Part shown: piece after piece, positions 24,243 through 36,132 of the stretch | How positions within the stretch are numbered: the first letter of the stretch is position 1 | Layout: every line of letters begins with the position of its first letter | DNA from: Betaproteobacteria bacterium | Lineage (GTDB): Bacteria > Pseudomonadota > Gammaproteobacteria > Burkholderiales > SG8-39 | Assembly: GCA_016713125.1 (NCBI GenBank) | Contig: JADJPT010000002.1 | Coordinates: 124,001 to 188,000 of the forward strand | Reading direction: 5' to 3' | Length of the DNA stretch: 64,000 bases | Notes under the pieces: generated by a model | Seen by the model: only the letters and a program-made list of their open reading frames with translations | Told to the model about the DNA's origin: nothing | The model's database searches: none | Translations under genes and position numbers: made by a program

Positions 24243-25159
24243 TCAGCCGCTTGGCGCAGCCTGATTCGCATCTGACAACAAGCGACGCGGAATCAGCATC
24301 CCGGCGCCGGCTTCGGCCAGTCCCAGAAAGTTGCCGTCGATCCCGTATACCCGCTGCAATCCCTCGGCTGGCGAAGCCAGCGGGACGGTCTGTCCACACA
24401 GGAAGCGTCGCTGCTGGTCCGTGTCCAGATCACAGCGCGGCAGCCCTCCCAGCATCCGGTCAGCCGGGACCAGCAAGGCATCCCTCCCCTCCTCGCCCAA
24501 CCCCTCCAGCCTGTCCAGGGTCGCCGCTTCGTCGACCTTCAAGGCGCCCGTGGCCGTGCGTCGAAGTTCGGTCAAATGGGCGCCACAGCCCAGTGCGGCA
24601 CCGATGTCTTCGGCCAACGTTCGGATGTAGGTACCTTTTGTGCAGACCACATCGACAAGAAAAGATTCACTTTCGTATTCAATAACTTCCAGAAGCTTTA
24701 TATCGATGTGACGGGGTTCTCTCTCGACCGTTTCTCCGCGCCGCGCCAGCACATACAAGGGGGTACCTTCGCGTTTCAGTGCCGAATGCATGGGGGAATC
24801 TGCGTTTGCGGCCCGCGGAAGCGCGGAAGGATCGCCTCGACCTCAGCCCGCGAGGTGTCCACGACCCGGCGCTCCAGAACCCTTCCCTCCGCATCCCCGG
24901 TGTCCGTCGTCACGCCCAGCTGAATCCGGGCGCGATAACGCTTGTCGGCATCCAGCAGATAGGACGAAAACCGCGTCGCGTCGCCCAGCAGGACAGGCAG
25001 CAAGCCCGAGGCCAGAGGATCCAGGGTACCGGCGTGTCCGGCCTTGTCGGCGCGGTAGAGGCGTTTTACCGCCTGCAGCGCGTGATTCGAGGACAAGCCG
25101 GTCGGCTTGTCGAAAAGCAGGACGCCGCTGACGCGCCGCCGCGGAGGCCGCGTGGCGAT
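24243..25159 (-). CDS. truB: tRNA pseudouridine-55 synthase TruB (frameshifted; unusual start)
   Basis: Makes pseudouridine 55 in the T-loop of tRNAs. The N-terminal part has [17 protein letters not shown] and the catalytic-Asp block [17 protein letters not shown]. After [10 protein letters not shown] the frame breaks in a five-C run (24792-24796); restoring a sixth C gives [15 protein letters not shown] and the C-terminal part in the other frame. The span is one base short of a multiple of three, giving 305 residues. No ATG, GTG or TTG is available at the N-terminus. The frame after the rbfA stop begins ATC GCC ACG CGG CCT at 25159, where relatives have ATG GCC ACG CGG, with GGAGAG eleven bases upstream. 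So either ATC is used as start or a base is miscalled. Confidence 0.87.
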
Positions 25160-25163
25160 GGTT

Positions 25164-25523
25164 TCAGCTCTCCGGGTTGTCGGAATTCGCCTGATCGATC
25201 AGGCGGGACAGCCGGTCGCCGCGCTCCACCGATTCGTCGTAGGCGAAGTGCAGTTCGGGCGTGGTGAAGATCTTGATGCGCTTGCCGAGCTGCGTGCGCA
25301 GGAACCCTGACGCACGCTTCAGCCCAGCCAGGGCGCCCTGAACGTGGGCCGGATCCAGACAGGTGAAATAGACCTTGGCGTGGGTGCAATCGGATGAAAC
25401 CTCCACCCCGGTAAGGGTGATCATCCCCACCCCGGGATCGCGTAACTCACGATGCAGAATCTCGGAGAGTTCGCGTTGTATCTGGTCACCGACCTTCTGA
25501 GCCCGTCCCGAGTTGCGCGCCAT
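25164..25523 (-). CDS. rbfA: Ribosome-binding factor A
   Basis: Small KH-type factor for 30S maturation and cold adaptation. The 119-residue product begins [20 protein letters not shown] and continues into the [21 protein letters not shown] motif region, then [12 protein letters not shown] and the [21 protein letters not shown] block that defines the family. It follows infB and precedes truB by four bases, in the rimP-nusA-infB-rbfA-truB order. The frame is unbroken. Confidence 0.95.
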   Translation of the reverse strand: MARNSGRAQKVGDQIQRELSEILHRELRDPGVGMITLTGVEVSSDCTHAKVYFTCLDPAHVQGALAGLKRASGFLRTQLGKRIKIFTTPELHFAYDESVERGDRLSRLIDQANSDNPES

Positions 25524-25570
25524 GATCCGACCCGAGGGCCGCAGGAGAGCCGGGGCCTGAGCCCCGGTTC

Positions 25571-28283
<2,713 letters not shown>

Positions 28284-28284
28284 G

Positions 28285-29799
28285 TTACGAAGCCTCCTTC
28301 TGCGTCCCGGCGCCGTCCTCGGCAAACCAGTGGGCGCGGGCCTTCATGATCAGATCCTTGGCGCGTTCCTCGTCGATGCCGGTCATTTCGGACAGTTCGT
28401 CGACGGCCAGATCGGCCAGATCGTCGCGCGTCTTCACCCCACCTTCGGCAAGTTTGGCGGCCAGGTCTGTGTCCATGCCTTCCAGATGCAGCAGGTTCTG
28501 GTCCACGCCTTCGACCTTCTCCTCGCTGGCGATCGCCTGCACCAGCAGCGCATTGCGCGAACGGCTACGCAATTCGTTGACCGTGTCCTCGTCGAACGAT
28601 TCGATCTCGAGCATCTCGTTGATCGGCACGTAGGCGATCTCTTCCAGCGTCGAGAAACCTTCCTGGATCAGGATCTCCGCGACTTCCTCGTCGACATCCA
28701 GCTTCTGCATGAAGAGCTCCTTGATGCGACCGCTCTCCTCCTGCTGCTTCTTGTCCGATTCCTCCTGGGTCATCAGGTTCAGCGTCCAGCCGGTGAGTTC
28801 CGAGGCCAGGCGCACGTTCTGGCCGCTGCGGCCGATCGCGATCGCGAGGTTCTCCTCGTCCACCACCACATCCATGCTGTGACGTTCTTCGTCAACCATG
28901 ATCGACGAGACTTCGGCCGGCGCAAGTGCGCCGATCACCAGCTGCGCCGGATCGGCGGACCACAGCACGATGTCGACGCGCTCGCCGGCGAGTTCCTGGG
29001 TCACTGCCTGCACACGCGAGCCGCGCATGCCGACGCAGGTGCCGATCGGATCGATGCGCTTGTCGTTGGTGTGCACCGCGATCTTCGCGCGCACGCCCGG
29101 GTCGCGGGCGGCGGATTTGATCTCCAGCAGGCCTTCCTCGATCTCCGGAACCTCGAGTTCGAACAGCTTCATGATGAACTGCGGCGCAGTGCGCGACAGG
29201 ATCAGCTGCGGGCCGCGCGCCGATCGATCGATTTTCATGACCCAGGCGCGAACACGGTCGCCGACGCGCAGGTTTTCCTTGGGGATCATGTGCTCTCGAG
29301 GCAGAACCGCCTCGAGGCGGCCGGACTCGACGATCGCGCTGCCGCGCTCCATGCGCTTCACGGTGCCGGTCACCAGTTCGTCGCCGCGCGACAGGAAGTC
29401 GTTCAGGATCTGTTCGCGCTCGGCGTCGCGAATGCGCTGCAGCAGCACCTGCTTGGCGGTCTGTGCGCCGATGCGGCGCGGATCGATGGGCTCGAGCGCC
29501 TCTTCGATGTAATCGTCTATCTGCGCGTCGGGCTTGCGCTCCTGGGCGGAGTCGACATACAGCATCTGCGCGGGATTGAATTCCAGAGTGTCGTCCGAAA
29601 CCACTTTCCAGCGACGAAAGGCGTCGAAGCTGCCGGTGTTCCGGTCGATGGTCACCCTGACGTCGGCGTCATCCGGGAACTGCTTTTTCGCGGCGGACGC
29701 GAGCGCCATCTCGAGCGCCGAGAAAACGATGTCCTTGCTGACGTTCTTCTCGCGGGCAAGCGCGTCGGCCTGCAGCAGCAACTCTCTTCCGAAACTCAT
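28285..29799 (-). CDS. nusA: Transcription termination/antitermination protein NusA
   Basis: RNA polymerase-associated elongation, pausing and antitermination factor of 504 residues. Domains in order: N-terminal RNAP-binding domain ([20 protein letters not shown] onward), S1 domain ([20 protein letters not shown]), two KH domains (the second with [19 protein letters not shown]), and two C-terminal acidic repeat domains ([19 protein letters not shown] in the last). ATG 29799 is preceded by AAAGGAATCGT. It sits ten bases after rimP and one base before infB, the conserved rimP-nusA-infB operon. The frame is unbroken. Confidence 0.96.
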   Translation of the reverse strand: MSFGRELLLQADALAREKNVSKDIVFSALEMALASAAKKQFPDDADVRVTIDRNTGSFDAFRRWKVVSDDTLEFNPAQMLYVDSAQERKPDAQIDDYIEEALEPIDPRRIGAQTAKQVLLQRIRDAEREQILNDFLSRGDELVTGTVKRMERGSAIVESGRLEAVLPREHMIPKENLRVGDRVRAWVMKIDRSARGPQLILSRTAPQFIMKLFELEVPEIEEGLLEIKSAARDPGVRAKIAVHTNDKRIDPIGTCVGMRGSRVQAVTQELAGERVDIVLWSADPAQLVIGALAPAEVSSIMVDEERHSMDVVVDEENLAIAIGRSGQNVRLASELTGWTLNLMTQEESDKKQQEESGRIKELFMQKLDVDEEVAEILIQEGFSTLEEIAYVPINEMLEIESFDEDTVNELRSRSRNALLVQAIASEEKVEGVDQNLLHLEGMDTDLAAKLAEGGVKTRDDLADLAVDELSEMTGIDEERAKDLIMKARAHWFAEDGAGTQKEAS

Positions 29800-29809
29800 A
29801 CGATTCCTT

Positions 29810-30250
29810 TCAAAACTCGGGAACGAGCTTGGCTCGATCCACACCATCCAGAGCCAGCGCCACCGCGGCGCCGTCGACGTCCAGCGTCAGCACGCCGTCC
29901 TGCACGCCCTTCAGCGTGCCGGTGTATCGCTTGCGGCCGTCGGCACCCGGCACCCGCATGCGAACTTCGGCTTTCTGTCCCGCAAAGCGGACGAAATCGG
30001 CTACTTTGCGCAGCGGCCTGTCCAGACCGGGCGAAGACACCTCGAGACGGTCGTAATCGACACCCTCGACGGCGAACACCCGACTCAGCTGCCGGCTCAC
30101 CTCGGCGCAATCATCCACCGTGATGCCTTCGGGCCTGTCGATGAAAATGCGCAGGGAACGACCGTGGTTCGACGCCTGAGCGTCCACCAGTTCGTATCCC
30201 ATGCCCGCGAGGGTGGGTTCGACTATCCCTTCCAAAGGCCCCATGGGCAT
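29810..30250 (-). CDS. rimP: Ribosome maturation factor RimP
   Basis: Needed for assembly of the 30S subunit. The product (146 residues from ATG 30250) has the RimP N-terminal domain ([18 protein letters not shown], then [20 protein letters not shown] and [20 protein letters not shown]) and a C-terminal SH3-like domain ([19 protein letters not shown]). A TTG at 30262 would extend it by four residues and an ATG at 30244 would shorten it by two; the ribosome binding site does not discriminate. It is the first gene of the rimP-nusA-infB operon, behind a promoter and a short leader terminator. Confidence 0.93.
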   Translation of the reverse strand: MPMGPLEGIVEPTLAGMGYELVDAQASNHGRSLRIFIDRPEGITVDDCAEVSRQLSRVFAVEGVDYDRLEVSSPGLDRPLRKVADFVRFAGQKAEVRMRVPGADGRKRYTGTLKGVQDGVLTLDVDGAAVALALDGVDRAKLVPEF

Positions 30251-30310
30251 TCCAACCGACAATCCGCAGCGTGAACCGGTGCACCAGCGCTAACAAGGCT
30301 CTGGCCGCGC

Positions 30311-30336
30311 AAATAAAAAATGGGCGCGAAGCCCAT
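30311..30336 (-). terminator. Leader terminator/attenuator between the rimP promoter and rimP
   Basis: On the minus strand ATGGGC (30331-30336) pairs with GCCCAT (30320-30325) around loop TTCGC and is followed by TTTTT-A-TTT. It lies downstream of the predicted promoter (30353-30381) and upstream of rimP, so a transcript from that promoter meets it after about 10-35 bases. It may equally end read-through from rluB, whose stop is at 30395. Confidence 0.6.
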
Positions 30337-30352
30337 CCACTAAAGCTTTGGA

Positions 30353-30381
30353 AGTATAACGGATTTTGTCTCTCCGGACAA
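30353..30381 (-). promoter_or_regulatory. Sigma70-type promoter of rimP-nusA-infB
   Basis: TTGTCC (30376-30381) and TATACT (30353-30358) on the minus strand are separated by exactly 17 bases, a good match to the -35 and -10 consensus. It lies in the gap between the rluB stop and rimP. Confidence 0.65.
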
Positions 30382-30394
30382 TCTCCGGGGCGGC

Positions 30395-31120
30395 TCAGGA
30401 GCGCTGCGGAGGACTCAGGCCGGCGACTTCATCCGGCTCCAGTTCGCGCCAGCGTCCGGGCTTCAGGTGGGGCGGCAGCGCGATCGAGCCGTAGCGGATG
30501 CGGATCAGCCGGCTGACCCGCTTGCCGACCGCCTCCACCACCCGGCGAACCTCCCGGTTACGCCCCTCGCGCAGGGTCACGTGGTACCAGCGATTGGCCC
30601 CCTCGCCGCCCGCATCCTCGACCCGGTCGAACGAGGCCTTGCCGTCCTCCAGATTGACCCCGGCGCGCAACTGGCGCATTTCCTCGAGGCTCAGTCCGCC
30701 AAGCACGCGCACCGCGTATTCGCGCTCGACTTCGTAGCGCGGGTGCATCAGGCGGTTGGCGAGTTCCCCGTCAGTGGTGAACAGCAGCACCCCGCTGGTA
30801 TTGAAGTCGAGGCGGCCGATCGACTGCCATTTGCCCCCGCGCAATCTGGGCAGGCTGGCGAACACCGTGGGCCGGCCCTCGGGGTCGTTGCGCGACACCA
30901 GTTCTCCCTCGGGCTTGTGGTACAGCAACACGCGTTGCTCGGATTCCTGCCGGCCGAACGCCACCGGCTTGCCGTCCAGGGCGACCTTGTCGCGCAGCGT
31001 GGCGCGATCGCCCAGCTTGGCCGGCTTGCCGTTCAGCGTCAGCCGGCCTTCCTCGATCCACTCCTCCACGGCTCGGCGCGAGCCGAACCCGGCCTGCGCC
31101 AGCAGTTTCTGCAGGCGCAC
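30395..31120 (-). CDS. rluB: 23S rRNA pseudouridine synthase, RluB family
   Basis: Small-subfamily rRNA pseudouridine synthase; RluB modifies U2605 of 23S rRNA. An N-terminal S4 RNA-binding domain (VRLQKLLAQAGFGSRRAVEE) is followed by the catalytic domain with GRLDFNTSGVLLFTTDGELA, where the Asp is the nucleophile, and the EGRNREVRRVVEAVG motif. The start is uncertain: no ATG is available, and the frame runs open through the end of scpB. GTG 31120 immediately precedes the S4 domain and gives 241 residues, so I use it. A start nearer the scpB stop at 31167 would add an Ala/Pro-rich lead. RluB versus RluE/RluF is chosen from the scpA-scpB-rluB gene order. Confidence 0.85.
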   Translation of the reverse strand: MRLQKLLAQAGFGSRRAVEEWIEEGRLTLNGKPAKLGDRATLRDKVALDGKPVAFGRQESEQRVLLYHKPEGELVSRNDPEGRPTVFASLPRLRGGKWQSIGRLDFNTSGVLLFTTDGELANRLMHPRYEVEREYAVRVLGGLSLEEMRQLRAGVNLEDGKASFDRVEDAGGEGANRWYHVTLREGRNREVRRVVEAVGKRVSRLIRIRYGSIALPPHLKPGRWRELEPDEVAGLSPPQRS

Positions 31121-31166
31121 CGGCTCGGCCGCCGGCGGCGCCGCCGGTGGCCGTGCAATGCCGGGC

Positions 31167-31862
31167 TCAGACGGCCGGGGCGTCGAGGTCGCCGGATTCG
31201 CCCGGCGCGGGCTCGTCTGCGCCTTCGGGCGAGTCGGCGGGCGCAGCGGCGACTTCGGCCGTCGGCTCGAGGTCTTCTGGCTCGGACGGGGCTTGCCCCG
31301 TGTCGGCGGTTTGCTGGGTGGGCGCGGGCTCAAGTTGCAGTGTCCTTGCGACTTCCTCGAGCGGCGGCAGTTCCTGCAGGGAGCGCAGGCCCAGGTCGTC
31401 GAGGAAAGACTTCGTGGTGGCGTAAAGCGCCGGACGGCCGGGCGCCTCACGATGGCCTACTGCATCGATCCAGCCGCGATTTTCGAGCGACTGGATGATC
31501 TGTGCCGAAACGGCGACGCCGCGGATGTCCTCGATGTCGCCGCGTGTGACCGGCTGGCGATAGGCGATGATCGCCAGGGTCTCCATCACCGCACGCGAAT
31601 AGCGCGGCGGCTTGTCCGGGTTCAGGCGATCGACATAGCCCTGGAACTCGGCGCGGGTCTGAAAGCGCCAGCCGGTGGCCAGGTTGGCGAGTTCGACGGC
31701 GCGCGGCGTCCACTCCTCGCGCAGTTCGCCTAGCAGGCGGCGCAGGGTGTCGGCGCCGATCTCCTCGTCGAACAGCCTGCGCAGGTCATGCAGGGAAAGC
31801 GGCTCCTGCGAGGCCAGCAGGGCGGCCTCGATGATGCGTTTGGCGTCAGTGGGATTGAGCAT
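31167..31862 (-). CDS. scpB: SMC-Scp complex subunit ScpB
   Basis: Winged-helix partner of ScpA in the bacterial condensin. The product is 231 residues: two winged-helix domains (MLNPTDAKRIIEAALLASQE, LSLHDLRRLF, then RYSRAVMETLAIIAYRQPVT and RGVAVSAQIIQSLENRGWI) and an acidic Pro/Ala-rich C-terminal tail from about residue 180. Its ATG lies inside the last 17 bases of scpA, so the two are translationally coupled. The C-terminal tail is longer than minimal ScpB but consistent with GC-rich betaproteobacteria. Confidence 0.92.
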   Translation of the reverse strand: MLNPTDAKRIIEAALLASQEPLSLHDLRRLFDEEIGADTLRRLLGELREEWTPRAVELANLATGWRFQTRAEFQGYVDRLNPDKPPRYSRAVMETLAIIAYRQPVTRGDIEDIRGVAVSAQIIQSLENRGWIDAVGHREAPGRPALYATTKSFLDDLGLRSLQELPPLEEVARTLQLEPAPTQQTADTGQAPSEPEDLEPTAEVAAAPADSPEGADEPAPGESGDLDAPAV

Positions 31863-32655
31863 TGGCCAATTTTACGTAAATCGGTGCGAAGTTCTCAGCC
31901 TGCGAGAGCTCGACCAGGGACTCGCGCGTCAGCTCCAGCAGCGCGATGAAAGTGACCACCAGCAGGGGCACGCCCTGGCCGGCGTCGAACAGTTCGGCGA
32001 ACTCGACCACCTTGGCATCACCGAGCTTTCTCAGGATGATGCTCATGTGCTCGCGCACCGACAGTTCCTCTCGCGAAACGTGGTGGTGCGCCGAAAGCCT
32101 GGCGCGATTGAGCAGCGAGCGCCAGGCGTCGGCGAGATCCTGCGGATTCACGTCGGGCATGCGCTCGATGAACGTCTTTTCGACCCAGACGGCGACCGCC
32201 AGCACGTCGCGGCCGAGCTGCGGCAGTTCGTCCAGCTTCTGCGCGGCCTTCTTCATCTGCTCGTACTCGAGCAGACGGCGCACCAGTTCCGCACGCGGAT
32301 CCTCCTCCTCGACCGCGGTCGAGGGCGGGCGCGGCAGGAGCATGCGCGACTTGATCTCCATCAGCATCGCCGCCATGACCAGGTACTCGGCCGCCAGTTC
32401 CAGGTTGGTGGTGCGCATCGCCTCCACGTACTCGAGGTACTGTCGCGTCAGCGGCGCCATGGGGATGTCGAGCACGTCCAGGTTCTGCTTGCGGATCAGG
32501 TACAGCAGCAGGTCGAGCGGCCCCTCGAAGTTCTCGAGGAAGATCTCCAGCGCATCCGGCGGGATGTACAGGTCCTGCGGCATGGCGACCATCGGCTCGC
32601 CGTAGATGCGCGCAACCGGCTCCTGCACCTCGCCTTCGACCACGGCGTCGCTCAT
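31846..32655 (-). CDS. scpA: Segregation and condensation protein ScpA
   Basis: Kleisin of the SMC-ScpAB complex, bridging the SMC heads. The 269-residue product from ATG 32655 has the kleisin N-terminal block (FEGPLDLLLYLIRKQNLDVL), the YLVMAAMLMEIKSRMLLPRP helix and a C-terminal winged-helix region (VVTFIALLELTRESLVELSQ). ATG 32655 has an AGAGGAA site 7-8 bases upstream; the frame is open to 32688 but without support. It lies 34 bases downstream of the trpS stop and overlaps scpB. Confidence 0.93.
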   Translation of the reverse strand: MSDAVVEGEVQEPVARIYGEPMVAMPQDLYIPPDALEIFLENFEGPLDLLLYLIRKQNLDVLDIPMAPLTRQYLEYVEAMRTTNLELAAEYLVMAAMLMEIKSRMLLPRPPSTAVEEEDPRAELVRRLLEYEQMKKAAQKLDELPQLGRDVLAVAVWVEKTFIERMPDVNPQDLADAWRSLLNRARLSAHHHVSREELSVREHMSIILRKLGDAKVVEFAELFDAGQGVPLLVVTFIALLELTRESLVELSQAENFAPIYVKLANAQSH

Positions 32656-32689
32656 CGGAAGATTCCTCTGGGGATGAAGTCGGGCCACA

Positions 32690-33892
32690 TCAACTCGAGG
32701 CGAGGCCCATGGCTTCGCGCACTTCGCGCATGGTCTCGCCGGCCAGCTTGCGCGCTTTCTCGCAACCGTCGGCGATGATGTTCTTCACCAGGGTCGGATC
32801 GTCCAGATACGCCTGGGCGCGTTCGCGCATCGGCGCCTGCTCGGCCAGCACGCTCTCGATCACCGGTTGCTTGCACTCCAGGCAGCCGATGCCGGCGCTG
32901 GTGCAGCCAGTCTGCACCCACTGCCGCCTGACGTCGTCCGAATACACCTGGTGCAACTGCCAGACCGGACAGTTCTCTGGGTTGCCCGGATCCGTGCGCT
33001 TCACGCGTGCCGGGTCGGTCGGCATGGTACGGATCTTCTTCGTCACCGAGTCGGCGTCTTCGCGCAGCGTGACGGTGTTGCCGTAGGACTTCGACATCTT
33101 CTGCCCGTCCAGACCGGGCATGCGCGAGGCGGCGGTCAGCAATGCGTCCGGCTCGACCAGGATCTTCTTGCCGCTGCCCTCCAGCCAGCCGAACAGGCGC
33201 TCGCGGTCACCGCGCGACAGGTTCTGCTGCTCGTCGAGCAAAGCGCGCGCCGAACCCAGCGCCTCGTCGTCGCCCTGCTCCAGGAACTTGGTGCGCAACT
33301 CGTTGAACAGGCGCGCTTTCTTGGAGCCCATTTTCTTGACAGCCGCCTTTGCCTTGTCCTCGAAACCCGCTTCCCGGCCGTACAGGTGATTGAAACGGCG
33401 GGCGATCTCGCGGGTGAACTCGACGTGCGGCACCTGATCCTCACCCACCGGCACCATGTTGGCGCGATAGATCAGGATGTCGGCGGATTGCAGCAGCGGA
33501 TAGCCGAGGAACCCATAGGTCGACAGGTCCTTTTCGGTCAGCTTCTCCTGCTGGTCCTTGTAGGTCGGCACGCGCTCGAGCCAGCCCAGCGGCGTGATCA
33601 TCGACAGCAGCAGGTGCAGCTCGGCGTGCTCGGGCACCTGCGACTGGATGAACAGCGTCGACTGCGAGGGGTCGATGCCGGCGGCCAGCCAGTCGATCAC
33701 CATGTCCCAGCTGTTCTTCTCGATCGAGCCGGGTTCGTCGTAGTTGGTGGTCAGCGCATGCCAGTCGGCGACGAAGAACAGGCAGGGATACTCGTTCTGC
33801 AGTCGTGCCCAGTTCCTGAGCACGCCGTGATAGTGGCCCAGGTGCAGCGCACCCGTGGGACGCATGCCGGAGAGCACTCGGGGTTCATACAT
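32690..33892 (-). CDS. trpS: Tryptophan-tRNA ligase
   Basis: Class Ic aminoacyl-tRNA synthetase. The 400-residue product is the longer variant common in betaproteobacteria. Signature motifs are present: GHYHG (the HIGH equivalent) in RPTGALHLGHYHGVLRNW, and KMSKSYGN. The VPTYKDQQ and GEDQVPHVEFTREIARRFN blocks are typical, and the insertion between the two signature motifs (about residues 190-260) is characteristic of the long form. It is the first of the trpS-scpA-scpB-rluB minus-strand run, with an M50 protease gene 18 bases upstream. The frame is unbroken. Confidence 0.96.
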   Translation of the reverse strand: MYEPRVLSGMRPTGALHLGHYHGVLRNWARLQNEYPCLFFVADWHALTTNYDEPGSIEKNSWDMVIDWLAAGIDPSQSTLFIQSQVPEHAELHLLLSMITPLGWLERVPTYKDQQEKLTEKDLSTYGFLGYPLLQSADILIYRANMVPVGEDQVPHVEFTREIARRFNHLYGREAGFEDKAKAAVKKMGSKKARLFNELRTKFLEQGDDEALGSARALLDEQQNLSRGDRERLFGWLEGSGKKILVEPDALLTAASRMPGLDGQKMSKSYGNTVTLREDADSVTKKIRTMPTDPARVKRTDPGNPENCPVWQLHQVYSDDVRRQWVQTGCTSAGIGCLECKQPVIESVLAEQAPMRERAQAYLDDPTLVKNIIADGCEKARKLAGETMREVREAMGLASS

Positions 33893-33910
33893 GGTTCGGT
33901 CGCCTGCGGA

Positions 33911-34564
33911 TCAGAGTAGGACAAACTGGTGGATCAGCGCCGCCGAAAACACCATCAGGGGTGTCAGCACGGCGTCGAGCACATTGGTGGCCAGCAATAT
34001 CAGCAGCAGCGGCAGGCCCCAGGGTTCCAGGCGTGCGTACTGCCATGCCATGCGTCCGGGCAGCAGGCTGGCGAGGATGCGCCCGCCGTCCAGGGGCAGG
34101 ATGGGCAGCAGGTTCAGGAACATGAAGATCAGGTTCACGCGCACGCCGGCTTCGGCCATGCGCCCCATCGGCTCGCTGTACTCGCTCACCGGAAGCAGTA
34201 CGGCCAGCTTGAGCAGCACGGCCCAACCCAGCGCCATGATCAGATTGGCGCCCGGTCCGGCCGCGGCGACCCAGGCCATGTGTGGCCTGGGTCGCCGCAG
34301 CGCGGAGTAGTTCACGGGCACCGGTTTGGCCCAGCCGAACAGGAACTTGCCGCCCGAAACCAGCAGTATCACCAGCGGCACGGCGATGGTTCCCACCAGG
34401 TCGATGTGGCGCACCGGATTCAGGCTGACGCGCCCCTGCGCGTAAGCCGTCATGTCGCCGAAATGCCGGGCCACATAGCCATGCGCAGCCTCGTGCAGCG
34501 TGATCGCGAACAGCACGGGCAACGAGTAGATGGCAATGGTCTGTATTAGTTGATTGATGTCCAT
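33911..34564 (-). CDS. Site-2 protease family (M50) membrane metalloprotease
   Basis: A 217-residue integral membrane protein with the zinc-binding LHEAAHGYVA (HExxH) motif in the first third and the LNLLPILPLDGGRIL (DG) motif supplying the third ligand. About five hydrophobic segments are visible, at roughly residues 8-27, 55-73, 92-117, 140-158 and 180-205. There is no PDZ domain, which separates it from RseP; it resembles the short FwdE/YwhC-type proteases whose substrates are mostly unknown. It lies between trpS and a Sua5/YrdC gene, an order frequent in Burkholderiales. Confidence 0.87.
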   Translation of the reverse strand: MDINQLIQTIAIYSLPVLFAITLHEAAHGYVARHFGDMTAYAQGRVSLNPVRHIDLVGTIAVPLVILLVSGGKFLFGWAKPVPVNYSALRRPRPHMAWVAAAGPGANLIMALGWAVLLKLAVLLPVSEYSEPMGRMAEAGVRVNLIFMFLNLLPILPLDGGRILASLLPGRMAWQYARLEPWGLPLLLILLATNVLDAVLTPLMVFSAALIHQFVLL

Positions 34565-34629
34565 CGCCGCTGGGAGTTAAGCGATCGATTTTAGCAGATG
34601 CGGCCGCCCCGCCCTGCCGTCCCGGGCGC

Positions 34630-35262
34630 CTATTCCAGCTGCAGGCCCAGCGCGTCCAGGGGCCCGCGCCCCTGCCGCAGCACCTGCGCCGAGTCACCGC
34701 TCAGGTCGATCACCGTCGTGGGTTCCGAGCCGCAGGGCCCCGCCTCGACGATCAGGTCGAGTTCGTGCTCCAGCCGTTCGCGGATCTGCTCGGCATCCGA
34801 AAGGGGCGTCTCGTCCCCCGGCAACTGCAGGGTCGTCGACAGCATGGGCTCGCCGAGCTCGGCCAGCAGCGCGTGGGTGGCGGGATGGTCGGGTACGCGC
34901 ACGCCGATGGTCTTGCGGCGCGGGTGCATCAGGCGGCGCGGCACTTCCTTGGTGGCGCGCAGGATGAACGTATAGCTGCCCGGCGTGGCCAGCTTGAGCA
35001 GGCGGTACTGCACGTTGTCGACCAGCGCATAGCCCGAGATCTCCGACAGGTCGCGGCACATCAGCGTCAGATGATGCTTGTCGTCCACGCCGCGCACGCG
35101 GCGCAGCCGCTCCATGGCATCGCGATCGCCGATGTGGCAGCCCAGCGCGTAACACGAGTCGGTCGGGTAGGCGATCAGCCCGCCCTTGCGCACGATGTCG
35201 GCGGCCTGCCGCACCAGGCGCGCCTGCGGATGGGTCGGATGCAGGCTGAAGAACTGAGCCAT
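34630..35262 (-). CDS. L-threonylcarbamoyladenylate synthase-type protein (Sua5/YciO/YrdC)
   Basis: A 210-residue YrdC-fold protein with the nucleotide/RNA-binding region (GGLIAYPTDSCYALGCHIGD and KRVRG-like RLRRVRG), TPGSYTFILRAT and VRVPDHPATHALL, ending PTTVIDLSGDSAQVLRQGRG. The family makes threonylcarbamoyl-AMP for the t6A modification of tRNA. The sequence is closest in style to the YciO branch, in which this activity is less certain, so the general name is used. It is 12 bases downstream of the PHP-domain gene on the same strand. The frame is unbroken. Confidence 0.85.
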   Translation of the reverse strand: MAQFFSLHPTHPQARLVRQAADIVRKGGLIAYPTDSCYALGCHIGDRDAMERLRRVRGVDDKHHLTLMCRDLSEISGYALVDNVQYRLLKLATPGSYTFILRATKEVPRRLMHPRRKTIGVRVPDHPATHALLAELGEPMLSTTLQLPGDETPLSDAEQIRERLEHELDLIVEAGPCGSEPTTVIDLSGDSAQVLRQGRGPLDALGLQLE

Positions 35263-35274
35263 CGTCCGAAGCCC

Positions 35275-36132
35275 CTACAGGACCCAGTCGCGCCAGACCG
35301 GGCGCAGGTGTACGGCCAGCGGCGGCAGGCGGCCGAAATCCGCGCCGCCCTCGTCCGGCGCATGGAAGTCCGAGCCGCGCGAGGCGAGGAAATCGTGCTG
35401 CTCAGCCATCGCCGCGTACTGGCGGTACTGGTCCGGCGAATGGCTGCCGGTCACCACCTCGATGGCAACGCCGCCCGCGGCGCGGAACGCCGCCAGCAGC
35501 GCGTCCATGGCGCCGGCCGAAAGTCCGTAGCGTCCGGGGTGCGCGAGCACGGCCTGCCCGCCGGCGGCGCAGATCCAGCCCACCGCGTCCTCGAGCCGGG
35601 CCCATTCGTGCGGCACGTAACCCGGTTTGCCCGGCACCAGGAAACGCCGGAAGGCCGCCTTGGGTTCGTCGACCACGCCGATCTCGGCCAGGTAGCGCGC
35701 GAAATGCGTGCGTCCGACCATGCTGCGGTTCTCGGCGTACTTGAGCGCACCGTCGAAAGTGCCCGGGATGCCGGCACCCTCCAGTTCGGCGGCGATGCGT
35801 TGCGCGCGCGCGACCCGTCCGCTCTTGACCGAGGCCAGCCCGTCGAGCAGCGCCGCCGAGGCCGGATCGATGCGCAGGCCCACCACGTGCACCGTGGTGC
35901 CGCGCCAGGTCACGGAAATCTCCACGCCGTCGACGAAGGCGATGCCCGCGGCGCGCGCCGCGGCGCGCGCTTCGTCCAGCCCGGACACTTCGTCGTGGTC
36001 GGTCAGCGCGAGTACGCGCACGCCCTGGCCGGCCGCGCGGGCGACCACCGCCGCCGGCGCCAGCGCGCCATCCGAGGCCGTGGAATGGCAATGCAGGTCG
36101 AAGTCGATCACGGTCGGCACGGCAATGCTCAT
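35275..36132 (-). CDS. rnm: PHP-domain 5'-3' exoribonuclease / 3',5'-nucleotide phosphatase (RNase AM, YciV type)
   Basis: Metal-dependent PHP phosphoesterase. DLHCHSTASDG near residue 12 is the first metal-binding motif, LTDHDEVSGLDEA the second, VDGVEISV the third, and HAPDEGG with GSDFH at the C-terminus complete the trinuclear site. The YciV branch acts as RNase AM, trimming rRNA 5' ends, and on 3',5'-bisphosphates. The length of 285 residues from ATG 36132 fits; the longer open frame to 36321 overlaps the neighbouring hydrolase. The start overlaps that hydrolase's stop (ATGA), so the two are translationally coupled. Confidence 0.85.
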   Translation of the reverse strand: MSIAVPTVIDFDLHCHSTASDGALAPAAVVARAAGQGVRVLALTDHDEVSGLDEARAAARAAGIAFVDGVEISVTWRGTTVHVVGLRIDPASAALLDGLASVKSGRVARAQRIAAELEGAGIPGTFDGALKYAENRSMVGRTHFARYLAEIGVVDEPKAAFRRFLVPGKPGYVPHEWARLEDAVGWICAAGGQAVLAHPGRYGLSAGAMDALLAAFRAAGGVAIEVVTGSHSPDQYRQYAAMAEQHDFLASRGSDFHAPDEGGADFGRLPPLAVHLRPVWRDWVL

